The notes under the pieces were generated by a model, which saw only the letters and a list, made by a program, of their open reading frames with translations, did not search any database and was not told the origin of the DNA. 64,000 nucleotides of DNA from Lentzea atacamensis (GTDB lineage: Bacteria > Actinomycetota > Actinomycetes > Mycobacteriales > Pseudonocardiaceae): assembly GCF_003269295.1 (NCBI RefSeq), contig NZ_QLTT01000012.1, forward strand, positions 70,811 to 134,810, given 5' to 3'. Positions within the stretch are counted from its first letter, which is position 1, and every line of letters begins with the position of its first letter. Shown here one piece after another: positions 44,303 to 52,350 of this stretch. The position numbers and the translations under genes were made by a program.

Positions 44303-44997
44303 ACCCACGGCGCGGTGGCGTGCACGACGTGGCCCGCCTCCGGCACGTACAGGTACTGACCTCGGGAACGCCGCGCGGCCTCCTCCATCTGGCCCGGCAG
44401 CTGACCGCCCTGACCTGCCTCGATGACCAGTGACGGGCACCTCACCTCGTCGATGAACTCCCAGTACGCCCGCGTGCCCCACTCGGCGGCGATCTCGTAG
44501 AGGTCGTCCATCGAGGCGATCAGGTGCCAGCCGTCCTCGCGTTCCTCGAAGTACTCGGCGAACACCTGCGCGCCGAAGAACGACGTCACGTGCGCCACCG
44601 ACTGGAACGGCACCGGCCAGGCGTCGAAGAACCACTTCCACTCGTCGACGGTCCTGCCCCTGTTGTCCGGGGCGAAGTCCTCGACCACAATCGCCCGGAC
44701 CAGGTCCGGACGGGTCGCCGCGAGACACCACGCGTGCAGCCCGCCCATGGAGTGCCCGATCACCACAGCGGGTCCGAGGCCGAGGTCCTCGATCGCCTTC
44801 GCGGCGTCGGCGACGAAGTCCTCGGTGCGGAACGGTCCCCGCTGCGGGTTGCGGCCGTGCCCGCGCTGGTCGATGCCGACGACCCGGCCGAGAGGTTTGA
44901 GCCACTGCGCCACCGGCCACCAGGCAGTGGCCCTGCTCATCAGACCGTGCAGGAGCAGTACGCCTTGCCCAGTTCCGCCGAACTCCACCACCGACAC
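44251..44997 (-). CDS. Alpha/beta hydrolase
   Basis: 248 residues. GVLLLHGLMSRATAWWPVAQWL (oxyanion His-Gly), GIDQRGHGRNPQRG, nucleophile elbow VIGHSMGGLHAWCLA (Ser), and AGHVVHATAPWVYRGAVEAFL (catalytic His). The catalytic acid is probably the Glu/Asp after CPSLVIEAG. GTG start. It overlaps the convergent 2H gene by 52 bases. The position between mutY and mhuD matches Rv3591c of M. tuberculosis. Substrate unknown. Confidence 0.88.
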   Translation of the reverse strand: MSVVEFGGTGQGVLLLHGLMSRATAWWPVAQWLKPLGRVVGIDQRGHGRNPQRGPFRTEDFVADAAKAIEDLGLGPAVVIGHSMGGLHAWCLAATRPDLVRAIVVEDFAPDNRGRTVDEWKWFFDAWPVPFQSVAHVTSFFGAQVFAEYFEEREDGWHLIASMDDLYEIAAEWGTRAYWEFIDEVRCPSLVIEAGQGGQLPGQMEEAARRSRGQYLYVPEAGHVVHATAPWVYRGAVEAFLSTSISPV

Positions 44998-45012
44998 AGG
45001 GATGATTAACGC

Positions 45013-46467
45013 ATGAAGGCCCGTCCGTACCTGATCGCCCTGGTGTTGATCGTGCTCGTCGCCGGCCTGCTCGTCGTGTTCCGCACGCCGGGCGGGGACC
45101 CCGCGAAGCAACAACGCCAGGAGACGTCCCCGCAGGCAGCCGTGGAGGCCGGTGCGGGGGCGGGCGACGCGTACTACCCGACGGACGGCAACAGCGGCTA
45201 CGACGTCACGCTCTACGACCTGGCGATCACCTACGACCCGTCGTCGCAGCAGCTGGACGGCGTCGCTTCCATCACCGCCACCGCCGCCGACGACCTCTCC
45301 CGGTTCAACCTCGACCTGGAGGGCCTGAAGGTCAGCGACGTCAAGGTCGGCGGACAGCCCGCGAAGTTCGCGCAGGAGGGCGACCACGAGCTCGTCATCA
45401 CGCCGTCGTCCCCGATCGCGAAGGGCAAGCCGTTCACCGCGGTCGTCACCTACGGCGGCAAGCCCACGACGATCGACGACGCCTCGCTGGGCCGCAGCGG
45501 TTGGCAGATCTCGTCGACCGGCGGTGCCTTCGCCGCAGGTCAGCCACACTCCGCGACGACCTGGTTCCCTGCCAACGACACCCCGCGCGACAAGGCGGCC
45601 CTGAAGCTCGCGGCCCGCGTCCCGGACGGCTGGACGGCCGTGTCGAACGGTCTCGAGGGCCCTGTGACGCGGGACGGCGGCTGGACGACGTTCAACTGGT
45701 CGGAGGAGACGCCGCTCGCGACGTACCTGGCCACGGTGGCGATCGACAAGTTCGAGATCGTGCGCGGGAAGCTGCCGAGCGGCGCGCCGGTGCTCGACGC
45801 GTACGCACCCGGCACGTCTTCCTCGAAGAAGCCGATCCAGGCTCGGTTGCCCGAGGTCCTGGCGTTCCTGGAGACGAAGTTCGGCCGGTACCCGCAGCGC
45901 GCGGCCGGCAGCATCTGGGTGGCCGACCAGATCGGGTTCTCGCTGGAGACCCAGACCCGGCCGGTCTACGCGTCGTGGGCGGACCTGGAGACGGTCGTGC
46001 ACGAGAACGCGCACCAGTGGTTCGGCGACTCCGTGACGATCGAGAACTGGGCGGACATCTGCCTGAACGAGTGCCTGGCGTCCTACTCGCAGTGGCTGTG
46101 GCTGGAGAAGGAGGGCACCGACCTCGACGAGCGCTACCGCGGTCGGGTGGAGGAGCTGCGCGGCCGGTCGTCGTTCTGGGCTCCGAAGCTCTACGACATG
46201 GGCAAGGGCAACGAGTTCAGGGGCGTCTACGACAAGGGCATCATGGCGATGCACGCGCTGCGCAAGCAGGTCGGTGACGACGTGTTCTTCAAGGCCCTGC
46301 AGTCGTGGACGACCAAGCACCGCGACTCGAACGCCTCGTGGCCGGAGTTCGAGAGCCACTTCAAGGAGGCCTCCGGACAGCAGCTGGACGGGTTCTTCGC
46401 GGCGTGGTTCCGGGGCTCGGGCATCCCGGAAGACCAGTACCTGCTGCCTGTCGGTGTGCGGCGCTAG
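45013..46467 (+). CDS. M1-family metallopeptidase, membrane-anchored or secreted
   Basis: 484 residues. N-terminal hydrophobic segment (YLIALVLIVLVAGLLVVF) as signal or anchor; beta domain (YDVTLYDLAITYDPSSQQLDGVASI); catalytic domain with zinc motif VVHENAHQWFGDSVTIENWADICLNE (HExxH plus the downstream Glu). The aminopeptidase GxMEN motif is absent; the equivalent is AGSIWVADQIGFSLETQTRP. It lacks the large C-terminal helical domain, as in short M1-like actinobacterial enzymes. The start ATG lies 15 bases from the divergent hydrolase start. Confidence 0.88.
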   Translation: MKARPYLIALVLIVLVAGLLVVFRTPGGDPAKQQRQETSPQAAVEAGAGAGDAYYPTDGNSGYDVTLYDLAITYDPSSQQLDGVASITATAADDLSRFNLDLEGLKVSDVKVGGQPAKFAQEGDHELVITPSSPIAKGKPFTAVVTYGGKPTTIDDASLGRSGWQISSTGGAFAAGQPHSATTWFPANDTPRDKAALKLAARVPDGWTAVSNGLEGPVTRDGGWTTFNWSEETPLATYLATVAIDKFEIVRGKLPSGAPVLDAYAPGTSSSKKPIQARLPEVLAFLETKFGRYPQRAAGSIWVADQIGFSLETQTRPVYASWADLETVVHENAHQWFGDSVTIENWADICLNECLASYSQWLWLEKEGTDLDERYRGRVEELRGRSSFWAPKLYDMGKGNEFRGVYDKGIMAMHALRKQVGDDVFFKALQSWTTKHRDSNASWPEFESHFKEASGQQLDGFFAAWFRGSGIPEDQYLLPVGVRR

Positions 46468-46504
46468 CGCCGTGGTCTGAAGACTTGCCGGGCCACGGCG
46501 CTAG
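46464..46504 (+). terminator. Stem-loop overlapping the M1 stop and preceding mhuD
   Basis: CTAGCGCCGTGG pairs perfectly with CCACGGCGCTAG around a 17-base loop. The left arm includes the peptidase TAG and a further 12-bp palindrome GGCGCTAGCGCC. The right arm ends 10 bases before the mhuD ATG. It may be a terminator or a regulatory leader structure. Confidence 0.65.
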
Positions 46505-46514
46505 TGTGGGTCGC

Positions 46515-46826
46515 ATGGCAGTCGTGAAGATCAATGCGATCAAGGTTCCCGAGGGTGCTGGCCCCGAGCTGGAGAAGCGGTTCGCCGCCCGCCTCGGCGC
46601 GGTCGACGACCAGCCCGGCTTCCTCGGCTTCGAGCTCCTGCGCCCGGTCGCGGGAGAGGACCGCTACTTCGTCGTGACGCACTGGGAGACCCACGAGGAC
46701 TTCGTCGCGTGGCGCGACGGTCAGGCCGGCCAGGCTGCGCACTCCGGTGAGCGCGCCAAGCCCGTGTCGACCGGTGCCGATCTGCTGGAGTTCGAGGTCG
46801 TGCTGGGGAGCAAGCCCAAGCAGTGA
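46515..46826 (+). CDS. mhuD: Heme-degrading monooxygenase MhuD
   Basis: 103-residue ABM-fold dimeric enzyme that breaks heme to release iron. The sequence VVKINAIKVPEGAGPELEKR followed by FLGFELLRPV and YFVVTHWET is very close to mycobacterial MhuD as I recall it. Catalytic Asn7, Trp66 and the heme-ligand His (His76 here, one residue later than in M. tuberculosis) are present. The position after a hydrolase and two genes after mutY also matches Rv3592. The stop overlaps the sirtuin start as GTGA. Confidence 0.9.
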   Translation: MAVVKINAIKVPEGAGPELEKRFAARLGAVDDQPGFLGFELLRPVAGEDRYFVVTHWETHEDFVAWRDGQAGQAAHSGERAKPVSTGADLLEFEVVLGSKPKQ

Positions 46827-47626
46827 CAGAGCTCGACCACGCTTACGACCAGGCAGCCGAGCTGATCGCCGGTGCGGACGCGGTGCTCGTCTGCGCCGGC
46901 GCCGGCATGGGCGTCGACTCGGGTCTGCCGGACTTCCGCGGCACCGAGGGCTTCTGGCGGGCCTACCCGCCCTACGAGCGCCTCGGGCTGAAGTTCGAGG
47001 AGATCGCCGACCCGGTGCACTTCGCCGACGATCCCGCGCTGGCGTGGGGTTTCTACGGCCACCGGCTCGGCCTGTACCGCGCGACCGTGCCGCACGAGGG
47101 CTTCGAGATCCTGCGCTCCTGGGGTGCCCGCGTCTTCACGTCCAATGTGGACGGCCAGTTCCAGAAGGCGGGCTTCACGGACGTCGCAGAGGTCCACGGT
47201 TCGATCCACCACGCCCAGTGCGTGGAACCGTGCACCGACGAGATCTGGGAGTGCTCGTTCGACGTTTCCGTGGACCCGGCCACGATGCGCGCGGTGGGCA
47301 CGCTGCCGTCGTGCCCGTCGTGCGGCGGCCTGGCACGGCCCAACATCCTGATGTTCGGTGACTGGGGCTGGGTGCCGCACCGCAGCCAGTCGCAGCTCGA
47401 CGCGCTGACGGCCTGGCGACGCACGCAACAGCACCTGGTCGTGCTCGAGATCGGTGCCGGTACCGCGGTGCCGACCGTGCGGCGTCAGGCAGAACTGGCC
47501 AGCGCCGCTTCCGGTTCGCTGATCCGGATCAACACCCGCGAGCCCGCCGTCCGGCACGGCCGAGGCGTTTCCCTGCCGGTGGGCGCGCTGGAAGCCCTCA
47601 CAGCCTTGGCACGACGAACTGCGTGA
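46823..47626 (+). CDS. Sir2-family NAD-dependent deacetylase (sirtuin)
   Basis: 267 residues. NAD-binding GAGMGVDSGLPDFRGTEGFW, FTSNVDGQF, catalytic His in VAEVHGSIHHAQC, Cys pairs (QCVEPC, CPSC) for a possible zinc site, and C-terminal EIGAGTAVPTVR plus INTREP. The active-site loop RPNILMFGDWGWVPH is unusual compared with the RPxVVxFGE of classical sirtuins, so the acyl specificity could differ. GTG start overlaps mhuD. Confidence 0.85.
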   Translation: MTELDHAYDQAAELIAGADAVLVCAGAGMGVDSGLPDFRGTEGFWRAYPPYERLGLKFEEIADPVHFADDPALAWGFYGHRLGLYRATVPHEGFEILRSWGARVFTSNVDGQFQKAGFTDVAEVHGSIHHAQCVEPCTDEIWECSFDVSVDPATMRAVGTLPSCPSCGGLARPNILMFGDWGWVPHRSQSQLDALTAWRRTQQHLVVLEIGAGTAVPTVRRQAELASAASGSLIRINTREPAVRHGRGVSLPVGALEALTALARRTA

Positions 47627-48572
47627 CGACGGCCCGGTGATCGCTGCCGGGCACGTCGAACACGTCCAGCGTGTCCACCGGGCACCGCGAGTCCACCAGC
47701 ACGTGGTCGATCGTCACCGGCGGCGGCCAGAACCCGCTGTTGCTCGGCCAGGTGTGGATCAGCCCCTTGCCGACCTGGTCAGCGGCGTCCACGTAGCCCT
47801 TGTTGAGCAGCCGCGTGATGCCCACGTGGTCGAGCGTCGCGTTGAAGTCACCCGCGAGCACCCTGATCGCGCCCGTGCTGTCGCGGCTGGGCAGCCCGGC
47901 GAGCTCGCGCTGCCACGCCTCCGGCCCTTCGGTCACGACCGGCGGCAACGGGTGCACCGACACGACCTCGATGTCCTTGCCCGGCAGGTCCACCAGCGCA
48001 CCCGCCTGCTGCAACGTGCCCGGCGGCGTGAGATCCCGGCGCGCGAGCGGGTACTTCGAGGCGATGCCGCTACCCGACCCACCCGGCTCGGCCAGGAAGA
48101 CCCGGTTGGGCAACACCTGGTTGAGGCCCGCCCGTTCGAGATCCCGCACCATCTCGGGCGTGAGCTCCTGCATGGCCAGGATGTCGATGCCGCGAGCCCT
48201 GACCTCCCTGACGATGAAGTCGGCGTCCGCGATGCCGGTGAGAAGGTTCGAGGTCATCAACCTGACCTGCTGCCCCACCCCGTTCGGCCGCGAGTCGGAA
48301 AACGCCCGCGGCGCCACGTTCGCCACCAGCACAATCCCGACAAGCGTCATCGTCAGCCCAACGGCCCACCTCTTGCGAAACAACGCCCCCAGGCCGATGA
48401 GCAGCCCTACGACCGTGATGTACGGGATCAGCGACGTCGTGGCGACCATGTACCTGGTGCCATCGATCCCGAGAATCCTGACCATCGCGGCCGCGACGAA
48501 CGCGACCGCGCACACGACCAGCAGAAAGGTGGCGAATCCGTTCCGCGGTGCCTTGACCTCGGTGGTGACCAC
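47598..48572 (-). CDS. Membrane-anchored endonuclease/exonuclease/phosphatase-family protein
   Basis: About 324 residues. Three N-terminal membrane segments (FATFLLVVCAVAFVAAAMVRIL, LIPYITVVGLLIGLGALF, AVGLTMTLVGIVLVANVA) place an EEP catalytic domain outside the cytoplasm: LMTSNLLTG, DILAMQELTPEM (metal Glu), VVSVHPLPP, VLAGDFNATLDH and PGSDHRAVVTQF (catalytic Asp-His). The start is uncertain: I chose the GTG giving VVTTEVKAPRNG; an ATG at 48716 would add 48 residues and overlap the divergent gene. It overlaps the sirtuin end by 29 bases. Confidence 0.8.
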   Translation of the reverse strand: MVTTEVKAPRNGFATFLLVVCAVAFVAAAMVRILGIDGTRYMVATTSLIPYITVVGLLIGLGALFRKRWAVGLTMTLVGIVLVANVAPRAFSDSRPNGVGQQVRLMTSNLLTGIADADFIVREVRARGIDILAMQELTPEMVRDLERAGLNQVLPNRVFLAEPGGSGSGIASKYPLARRDLTPPGTLQQAGALVDLPGKDIEVVSVHPLPPVVTEGPEAWQRELAGLPSRDSTGAIRVLAGDFNATLDHVGITRLLNKGYVDAADQVGKGLIHTWPSNSGFWPPPVTIDHVLVDSRCPVDTLDVFDVPGSDHRAVVTQFVVPRL

Positions 48573-48714
48573 GTCGTGCAGTCTCGCCGAGTGCTCGTCA
48601 GTCTCCGGTGTGGTCCCCACAGCCAAGGGACGGCCGACGGCCCGTTCGCGTTGCCTGCCGAAGTTGTCAGACCCCTCCGGCATCCTGAGCACACACCGAC
48701 CGGACGGAAGTCTC

Positions 48715-49264
48715 ATGGGAGCCGAGGACTGGCTGCTCTTCTACGCATCCGACGACGTCAGAAGGTCCTGCGCGCGTCACCGAAGATCGACCGCGAGGCC
48801 ACGTCGGCGTTGATCCAGCGGCTTTACCCGTCGCACGAAATCCACCCGATAGCGGACGACTGCCTGGACCCACCGAAGGGCGAGGTTACGCCGCCGTCTT
48901 CCCCGGCCTGGCCATCGTCTGCACCAGGGACGCCGCGAACGACGCCCCGACCCACCCGCCCCCGCACTTCGTCCACGAAGCCGCGGGCCGCATCCTCTAC
49001 CTGCACGCGATGCACAGCGTCGTCGACTTCTTCGCCGACGCGATCTGGGAGCCCGCCGGCACCCTGCGCCGCTCGTTCAGCCTGTCGCCCGACAGCGGCG
49101 TGATCGAGGACATCGGCGCTCCCCTGCCGTTCGAGGAGAAGTACCTGGCGGGCGACCCGGAGTTCCTCGAACAGCTGGAGGAGGACGACGACCATCCGTT
49201 CCGCTTCCACCCGCTCGACCTGGCGGAGATCGTGCTGGTGGGCTACGCCGTGACGCCGCGCTGA
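48715..49264 (+). pseudogene. DUF6928-like gene with two frameshifts
   Basis: A single ancestral protein is spread over three frames. The first piece, from the ATG at 48715, reads MGAEDWLLFYASDDVRR. The second, in another frame, reads KVLRASPKIDREATSALIQR and YPSHEIHPIADDCLDPP. The third reads GYAAVFPGLAIVCTRDAAND, then GRILYLHAMHSVVDFFADAIW, SLSLSPDSGVIEDIG-type sequence and FHPLDLAEIVLVGYAV. The order matches the actinobacterial DUF6928 family as I recall it. Breaks lie near 48760 and 48880. The last 84 residues (49010-49264) remain as an open frame. Confidence 0.75.
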
Positions 49265-49265
49265 C

Positions 49266-50123
49266 TCACACCGCCGCTGCGGGGTGCCTCGGCCGCGCAC
49301 CGGGCATGCGGTCGAGCAGCCCGCAGATCGTGTCGACCACACCCATCAACTGATCCGGTTCGATGTGGTCGCTCAGGACGATGTACACGAACCCCGACTC
49401 GAACGTCAGCCGCAAGCGACTCGCCTCGACCGGCAGGTCGTTCTCCCGGTCCAGCAGCCAGTGCAGCGCATCGAAGTTCAGCTCCCTGCTCGCAGCGGCA
49501 GGATCGCTGCCGTAGGCGAAGAACTCCTGGTCCATCGGTGGCGCCAGCCGCACTCGATGCCATTCGACGTGATCGTTCTGCGCCGTCGACGGCGGCTTGG
49601 ACACAAAGCCTGTCCACAGTCTTTCGATCTGTTCAGGCGTGAGCGGGTTTCCGCTGCTCGTGTACTTGGACGGCCGGATGATCCGCATCGGGGCCATGCG
49701 TGCTGTGGCCACCTCGATCCGGTGCTCCTGAACCCACTTCACTCCGTAGCCGGCGGGGTTGCTCACCCGTACCGACGCCTCGGTGACCCGGACGTGCCAC
49801 TGGCCACGCTGCACGTCCAGTGCCAGGTCCCACCGCGGTTTCGACCGCCGGAGCAACGTCGCGAAAAAGCCTTCGACGTGTTCGACAACCGGCCCGCGGA
49901 CACCTGCCGACCACGCGGCGGTATCTCCCCCTGGCGCGATCACCTGCCCGCCGATGCTGTCCGCCAGTGGAGTCAGCGCGGCGACCTGCTCGGCCCGGGT
50001 CCTCCGGTGAGTGCGGAAGTTCAACCACCGTCGCACGATGAGGAACACGATCGCCAAGGCGACCATGGCCAGGAAAGTGGGGCTGAGCAGGAGGTCCAGC
50101 AAACCCTTTTTCACGTTGTCCAT
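49266..50123 (-). CDS. Membrane-anchored protein, long paralog flanking the type-VII-like operon
   Basis: 285 residues, not recognised. One N-terminal transmembrane helix (FLAMVALAIVFLIVRRWLNF), then a cytoplasmic domain with RRSKPRWDLALDV, GQWHVRVTEASVRV, WVQEHRIEVAT, and the C-terminal FESGFVYIVLSDHIEPDQLMGVVD with LLDRMPGARPRHP. The last segments match the shorter protein at 52351-52881. ATGA overlap with the preceding WXG-like gene, so it ends that operon. It could be a chaperone, receptor or immunity-like partner of the secreted protein; this is inference. Confidence 0.75.
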   Translation of the reverse strand: MDNVKKGLLDLLLSPTFLAMVALAIVFLIVRRWLNFRTHRRTRAEQVAALTPLADSIGGQVIAPGGDTAAWSAGVRGPVVEHVEGFFATLLRRSKPRWDLALDVQRGQWHVRVTEASVRVSNPAGYGVKWVQEHRIEVATARMAPMRIIRPSKYTSSGNPLTPEQIERLWTGFVSKPPSTAQNDHVEWHRVRLAPPMDQEFFAYGSDPAAASRELNFDALHWLLDRENDLPVEASRLRLTFESGFVYIVLSDHIEPDQLMGVVDTICGLLDRMPGARPRHPAAAV

Positions 50124-51247
50124 CAGATGTCCAGGTAGCCCTTGATCTGTTGCTTCGAGTAGTCGGTCCCGGTATCGCGCGCCTCGTTGGCCTGCTGCTG
50201 CAGCGAGGTGTTCCGCAGCCCCTTCTCGTTACGTCCGTCGAGTTGCGCAGCCGCCTCTATGCCGACGGCTTCACCCATCGAACGCCAGAAGCCCTGGTTC
50301 ACCCGTTCGCCGACGATTCCCTTCGAGCTGTTCATCTTGTCAACCCAGCCCTTGTGCAGATCGCGCCTGCCGAGGTTCTTCACGGCACCGTCCGCGACCG
50401 AGACGTTGGCCTTCTTGTCCGCCATGGCCTTCTTCATCGCGGCGCCCACGTTCCTGGTCCTGGTCACCAGGTTGCGCAGGAACTGCACGATCTTGCTCAG
50501 GAACGCTTTGAGCCTGGCAATGATGCGCGACACCCGGCTCGCCGTCGTCGCGGCCCGCACACCGGTCAGGGCTCCCGCTGCGGCGGTCGACGACCCGAAG
50601 CTGGGGACGGCGGCGGCGAGCGCGGGGATCCAGATCATGACCAGCCAGATGATGAACTCGGTCAGGATCGCCTTGAGGAGGTCCTCGATGACCTGCATGA
50701 TCATCGAAGAGGTCAGCAGCAACTCGGACAGCTCACCGGCCTGGCCGATCACCCCGTCGATGCCGCTGGCGAACTCACCCAACTTCGTGGCTGCCGCGTC
50801 GGCCGTTTCGCCACCCCAGCTCTGCACCGAGCTCTGCAGGTCGCTGTTGAACGCCTCCTGCAGCTTGGTGAGACCCGCGGCCAGCTTGCCGAAGTTCTCA
50901 CCGGCCTGCTGGAGCGCCGGGCCGTCGCCGCTGACGAAGTGGATCGCATCCTCCAGCGGCTCACAGATGCTGATCAGGAAGCTCAGGCCCTGGTTGACCA
51001 GCCAGCCGATCGGATCGAACGCGATCTGCCCCGCCTCGCTGAACGAGTTGATCAGCGCGCTGCCTTCGGACGCCAGCGCTGTGATGCCACCCGCTTCTCC
51101 GGTGTTTCCCGCCGCCTCCAAGGCCTTCTTGAAGCTGCCGTAGAACGGTGCGTTCTCGACCGCCTTCTCGGCCGTGGTCTTCTCGCCGATCTTGACCTGG
51201 TTCTCTTCGCCGGTCAGGCCGGGAACGTCGTACGGTTCTTCCGCCAC
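50123..51247 (-). CDS. WXG-like type-VII secretion substrate with membrane-interacting centre
   Basis: 374 residues. Residues about 90-190 form helices with a central WGG turn (SSVQSWGGETADAAATKL), the WXG100-type hairpin. A strongly hydrophobic stretch follows (ILTEFIIWLVMIWIPALAAAV), then a basic helical section (RIIARLKAFLSKIVQFLRNLV) and a polar C-terminal region of about 100 residues (NLGRRDLHKGWVDKMNSS, GFWRSMGEAVGIEAAAQL) that is not recognised and could be an effector domain. Start GTG (VAEEPYDVPG) follows the EspC-like stop by seven bases. Confidence 0.72.
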   Translation of the reverse strand: MAEEPYDVPGLTGEENQVKIGEKTTAEKAVENAPFYGSFKKALEAAGNTGEAGGITALASEGSALINSFSEAGQIAFDPIGWLVNQGLSFLISICEPLEDAIHFVSGDGPALQQAGENFGKLAAGLTKLQEAFNSDLQSSVQSWGGETADAAATKLGEFASGIDGVIGQAGELSELLLTSSMIMQVIEDLLKAILTEFIIWLVMIWIPALAAAVPSFGSSTAAAGALTGVRAATTASRVSRIIARLKAFLSKIVQFLRNLVTRTRNVGAAMKKAMADKKANVSVADGAVKNLGRRDLHKGWVDKMNSSKGIVGERVNQGFWRSMGEAVGIEAAAQLDGRNEKGLRNTSLQQQANEARDTGTDYSKQQIKGYLDI

Positions 51248-51254
51248 GACCGCG

Positions 51255-51569
51255 CTACCCCCGCTCAACCTGAATGCCGTTGAGGAGCTGCTTCAACGCC
51301 TCTTCCTGCTGCGCATAACCCTCCGCGGTGTCGCGGAACTTGCCCGAACCGGACCGCAGGCCGTCCTGCATCGCCTGCATCGTCTCCTTGAGGTCACCGA
51401 GCATCTGCGTGTACTGGTCCTTGACGAAGATTCCGACGACACCCCAGGACTTGTCGCCGACATCGGCCATGGCGATCAGCTCGGCGATCCTGCTCGCCGA
51501 GCTGTGGTGACCGTCGAGCTTGCTCGCGAACTCCCTGAGCTCGTCCGGGTTGACGCTGAACCCGCTCAT
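51255..51569 (-). CDS. EspC-like (ESX-1 secretion-associated) small protein
   Basis: 104 residues. FSVNPDELREFASKLDGHHSSASRI is the family start, and SWGVVGIFVKDQYTQML gives the turn between two helices; the rest is a second helix (LKETMQAMQDGLRSGSGKF...AEGYAQQEEAL). This is the WXG100-sized EspC/DUF2580 type found beside type-VII substrates. ATG overlaps the YbaB stop (ATGA). Probably the co-secreted partner or chaperone of the next gene's product. Confidence 0.85.
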   Translation of the reverse strand: MSGFSVNPDELREFASKLDGHHSSASRIAELIAMADVGDKSWGVVGIFVKDQYTQMLGDLKETMQAMQDGLRSGSGKFRDTAEGYAQQEEALKQLLNGIQVERG

Positions 51570-52219
51570 CGGCCGTCCTCGTCGTCGTAGAGGTTCAGGA
51601 ACTTCCCGTCCTGTTTGGGCGGTGCGGCGGGAGGCGGCTGCGACGACCTCTCGTTCCACGAGTTGCCGCGCATGATGTTCTGGTCGGAGAAGTCGTCGTG
51701 CGGCAGGGGCGCGGGCCTGCGCGGCGGTGCGGGCGGCCTGACTGAGCCGACTTGAGGCATGGGCGGCGGCATCGGGGGATGCTGCGGTGCGGGAGCGACG
51801 GGTGCGGCTTCTTCCGCCCTGACGGTGCGAAGTTCCTCTTTGGACATTCCGAAGAGCTGCGCCTGGGTTTCCAGGACCTGGTCGGACAGCTTCATGTCCG
51901 TGCCGATCGCACCTTCGACGATGTCCGCCTGGCGGCGAGCGGCTTCGGCGACGGCCTGCTGCAACGTCGACATCAGCTCGGCGGCCAGTGCTTGCGGTGG
52001 TCTGCGCATGGCCTGGTCGGTCAGCCTGATGTCCTTGATGGTGCCGGACGGTCCAGCCACGACTGTCACGGCGCGGTCGGCCGAGGTGGCGACCGCTTCC
52101 ATCTCGGTCAGCTGCTGCTGCATCTCGCCGATGTTGGCGAACTGCTGGTCAACGCGCTGCATTCGAGCTTGGAACTGCTCGAACTGAGCGACGAGCTGTT
52201 CGAATGCTGCCGACGGCAC
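51566..52219 (-). CDS. YbaB/EbfC-family protein with proline-rich C-terminus
   Basis: 217 residues. Residues 1-110 form a YbaB-like fold: a long coiled helix (FEQLVAQFEQFQARMQRVDQQFANIGEMQQQL), strands (VTVVAGPSGTIKDIRL) and a closing helix (LAAELMSTLQQAVAEAARRQADIV). Classical YbaB binds DNA; copies next to WXG/EspC genes are common in actinobacteria with unknown role. The C-terminal 90 residues are Pro/Ala-rich and end in LNLYDDEDGR. GTG start with GGGGGAGG six bases upstream. Leads the EspC-WXG operon. Confidence 0.82.
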   Translation of the reverse strand: MPSAAFEQLVAQFEQFQARMQRVDQQFANIGEMQQQLTEMEAVATSADRAVTVVAGPSGTIKDIRLTDQAMRRPPQALAAELMSTLQQAVAEAARRQADIVEGAIGTDMKLSDQVLETQAQLFGMSKEELRTVRAEEAAPVAPAPQHPPMPPPMPQVGSVRPPAPPRRPAPLPHDDFSDQNIMRGNSWNERSSQPPPAAPPKQDGKFLNLYDDEDGR

Positions 52220-52350
52220 AAGAACCTCCCCCAGGGCTTCGCTGGCTCGCAGTGATCGCGAGCGGCGCCATAGTGGCAGGAGGTGTTTCCGGTTCGCGGC
52301 GAAACGGACGAATCGATGTGGCCGAGTGACCCGCGTGACAGACGGGACGG

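Noticed and set aside
45013-46359. Minus-strand extension of the alpha/beta hydrolase frame to 702 codons
   Set aside because: The extra part lies opposite the M1 peptidase and is unlike any hydrolase; the real start is GTG at 44997.
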